Both the position numbers and the translations under genes were made by a program. A stretch of DNA of 64,000 nucleotides from Ramlibacter tataouinensis (GTDB lineage Bacteria; Pseudomonadota; Gammaproteobacteria; Burkholderiales; Burkholderiaceae_C), in the NCBI RefSeq assembly GCF_001580455.1, contig NZ_CP010951.1, positions 4,365,001 through 4,429,000 of the forward strand, in the 5' to 3' direction. Of the stretch, positions 63,039 through 64,000 are shown piece by piece; position 1 is the stretch's first letter; every line of letters begins with the position of its first letter. The notes beneath the pieces are model-generated. The model saw only the letters and a list, made by a program, of their open reading frames with translations. It made no database searches and was not told the DNA's origin.

Positions 63039-63614
63039 TCAGTTCAGGTAGCGGGGCTTGCCCGTGGCCGGGTCCTGGCCTTCGGCGAGCGGGGCGTCGC
63101 CGGGGGCAGCGACGGCCAGGGGTTCCGACCACTTGGAGCGCTGGAGTGCCTGCTCGATCAGGTGCACCAGGCCTTGCATCAGCTTCAGGTCCATCTGGAT
63201 GCGGAAACTGCGCTGCTCCGGCGTCTGCCGGCGCTCGAAGAAATGAAGCTGCAGACCGCCGCCGGCTTGCGGCGTGACGTCGAGATCGGTGACCAGCAGC
63301 GGCTCCGGACCCAAGGGCAGGGTGGCTGGCTTGTCCTCGTAGGGTGTCGCGAAATCCGCTTCGCGCATGAACTGGTCCTTGCGGAAGTCGACCAGCATCT
63401 TCTTCAGGCCCTCATCCGCCGATTGCAGCGCCACGCCACCTGTTTCCTGCTGGATCAGCTGCCGGGCGGCTTGCTGGTTCAGCAGCGGCCACAGGTCCAC
63501 CATGAGCCGGCGCGTCAACCACAGCCGCATCTCCTCGGAGGCGTCCGTATTGACCTTCAGCAGGAGGCGATCCTGCTCGGAAACATAGTTGACCGACAGC
63601 TGGCGAATTTTCAT
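63039..63614 (-). CDS. Conserved hypothetical protein (191 aa)
   Basis: Soluble protein of unknown function. It opens MKIRQLSVNYVSEQDRLLLKVNT and looks like an alternating alpha/beta fold with an internal HFFERRQTPEQRSFRIQMDLK segment. It is divergent from clpB and convergent with moaE. No signal peptide or membrane segment is visible. Relatives seem to be limited to betaproteobacteria, but this was not searched. Confidence 0.8.
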   Translation of the reverse strand: MKIRQLSVNYVSEQDRLLLKVNTDASEEMRLWLTRRLMVDLWPLLNQQAARQLIQQETGGVALQSADEGLKKMLVDFRKDQFMREADFATPYEDKPATLPLGPEPLLVTDLDVTPQAGGGLQLHFFERRQTPEQRSFRIQMDLKLMQGLVHLIEQALQRSKWSEPLAVAAPGDAPLAEGQDPATGKPRYLN

Positions 63615-63672
63615 CGGGATTCGATTCTAGATAGGGTCGGGGGTACGCTCCTGCATGGCCTCCGCATGGCCT

Positions 63673-63700
63673 CTTGAAAAGTAAGTGGAAAGCCTAAGCT
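63673..63700 (+). promoter_or_regulatory. Candidate heat-shock (sigma-32) promoter of clpB
   Basis: CTTGAAA at 63673-63679, then 13 bases, then CCTAAGCT at 63693-63700. The -35 fits the sigma-32 consensus well; the -10 only partly fits CCCCATNT. It lies 23 bases before the clpB start. Confidence 0.45.
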
Positions 63701-63722
63701 GGGAGGGAATTGGAGATTCCCC

Positions 63723-64000
63723 ATGCGATTGGACAAACTGACGACCAAGTTCCAGGAAGCCCTCGCCGAGGCCCAGACCCTGGCCATCGGCAATGACCAC
63801 GCCTACATCGAGCCGGCCCACCTGCTGGTGGCCATGCTGCGGCAGGAAGATGGGCCGCGCGCCTTGCTGCAGCGTGCCGGCGTCAACGTGCCCGGCCTGC
63901 TGGCCATGGCCGAGGCGGCGATGCACAAACTGCCGCAGGTCGAGGGCCAGGAGCAGGTCCAGATCGGGCGCGACCTCGTGACGCTGCTGCAGGCGGCCGA
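63723..64000 (+). CDS. clpB: ATP-dependent chaperone ClpB, 3' end outside window
   Basis: The first 92 codons of ClpB. It starts MRLDKLTTKFQEALAEAQ and matches the Clp N-terminal substrate-binding domain (DHAYIEPAHLLVAMLRQED). The frame is still open at the window end. GGGAGGG precedes the ATG. A heat-shock type -35 lies upstream. Confidence 0.95.
   Translation, partial: MRLDKLTTKFQEALAEAQTLAIGNDHAYIEPAHLLVAMLRQEDGPRALLQRAGVNVPGLLAMAEAAMHKLPQVEGQEQVQIGRDLVTLLQAA

Noticed and set aside
1..64000. tRNA genes, CRISPR arrays, insertion sequences, prophage
   Set aside because: No tRNA-like T-arm, regularly spaced repeats, transposase or phage structural gene was recognised on either strand.

Overview
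The window is a GC-rich, gene-dense chromosomal segment. Its gene content and order (rpsF-priB-rpsR-rplI next to dnaB, ccoNOQP-ccoGH, fnr next to hemN, narXL-narKKGHJI) point to a betaproteobacterium of the order Burkholderiales. The protein style and the GC-rich palindromic repeats suggest Comamonadaceae (Ramlibacter/Variovorax-like); the genus is inference. No rRNA, tRNA, CRISPR array, insertion sequence or prophage was recognised. No gap between genes exceeds 300 bases; the longest are 33515-33778, 45088-45338 and 55179-55398.

Layout. 1-3607: two carboxylate-type transporters, an SSF symporter cut by the window edge and an MHS-family MFS protein. 3783-7402: a small unknown gene, the ribosomal operon rpsF-priB-rpsR-rplI, and dnaB. 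7407-20448: a microaerobic block with two universal stress proteins, ccoI-ccoS, ccoNOQP (cbb3 oxidase), ccoG-ccoH, a PAS histidine kinase with its response regulator, a CheY-like receiver, an FNR-type regulator, a hemerythrin protein and cbpM behind an apparent remnant of cbpA. 20467-31097: mostly minus-strand accessory genes: a split YeeE/YedE transporter, a YitT protein, an AMP/thymidine phosphorylase - PRPP synthetase - flavin oxidoreductase operon, two more universal stress proteins, a DksA-like protein, a 2OG-Fe(II) oxygenase, an acyl-CoA dehydrogenase, a hemerythrin protein, a nitroreductase and NnrS. 31094-47924: the B12-dependent ribonucleotide reductase, then (minus strand) narX-narL, narK1-narK2-narG-narH-narJ-narI, a NifM-like prolyl isomerase and a beta-carbonic anhydrase. 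48115-53447: a DUF59 protein, a third hemerythrin, a second FNR, hemN, a TauE/SafE protein and a beta-CASP hydrolase. 53493-64000: housekeeping genes: PIN-PhoH ATPase, Bcp peroxiredoxin, an Mth938-like protein, aminotransferase-hom-thrC-mobB-moeA-moaD-moaE, an unknown gene and the start of clpB.

How it fits together. The central 45 kb reads as a low-oxygen island: high-affinity oxidase with its copper and Fe-S assembly factors, respiratory nitrate reductase with transport and sensing, molybdopterin synthesis, oxygen-independent haem synthesis, oxygen-independent ribonucleotide reduction, NO/O2-binding proteins and stress proteins. Two FNR-type regulators have intact cluster cysteines and the same recognition-helix motif. 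Ten sequences resembling the FNR consensus TTGAT-N4-ATCAA lie in front of these genes, which supports one shared oxygen-controlled regulon.

Most unusual features: two different GC-rich palindromic repeats appear to sit in frame inside narG, with sister copies between narG and narH, before narK1 and before hom (where the repeat carries the ribosome binding site); a 3' stub of cbpA precedes an orphan cbpM; and an AMP-phosphorylase-like/PRPP-synthetase operon lies in the same island.
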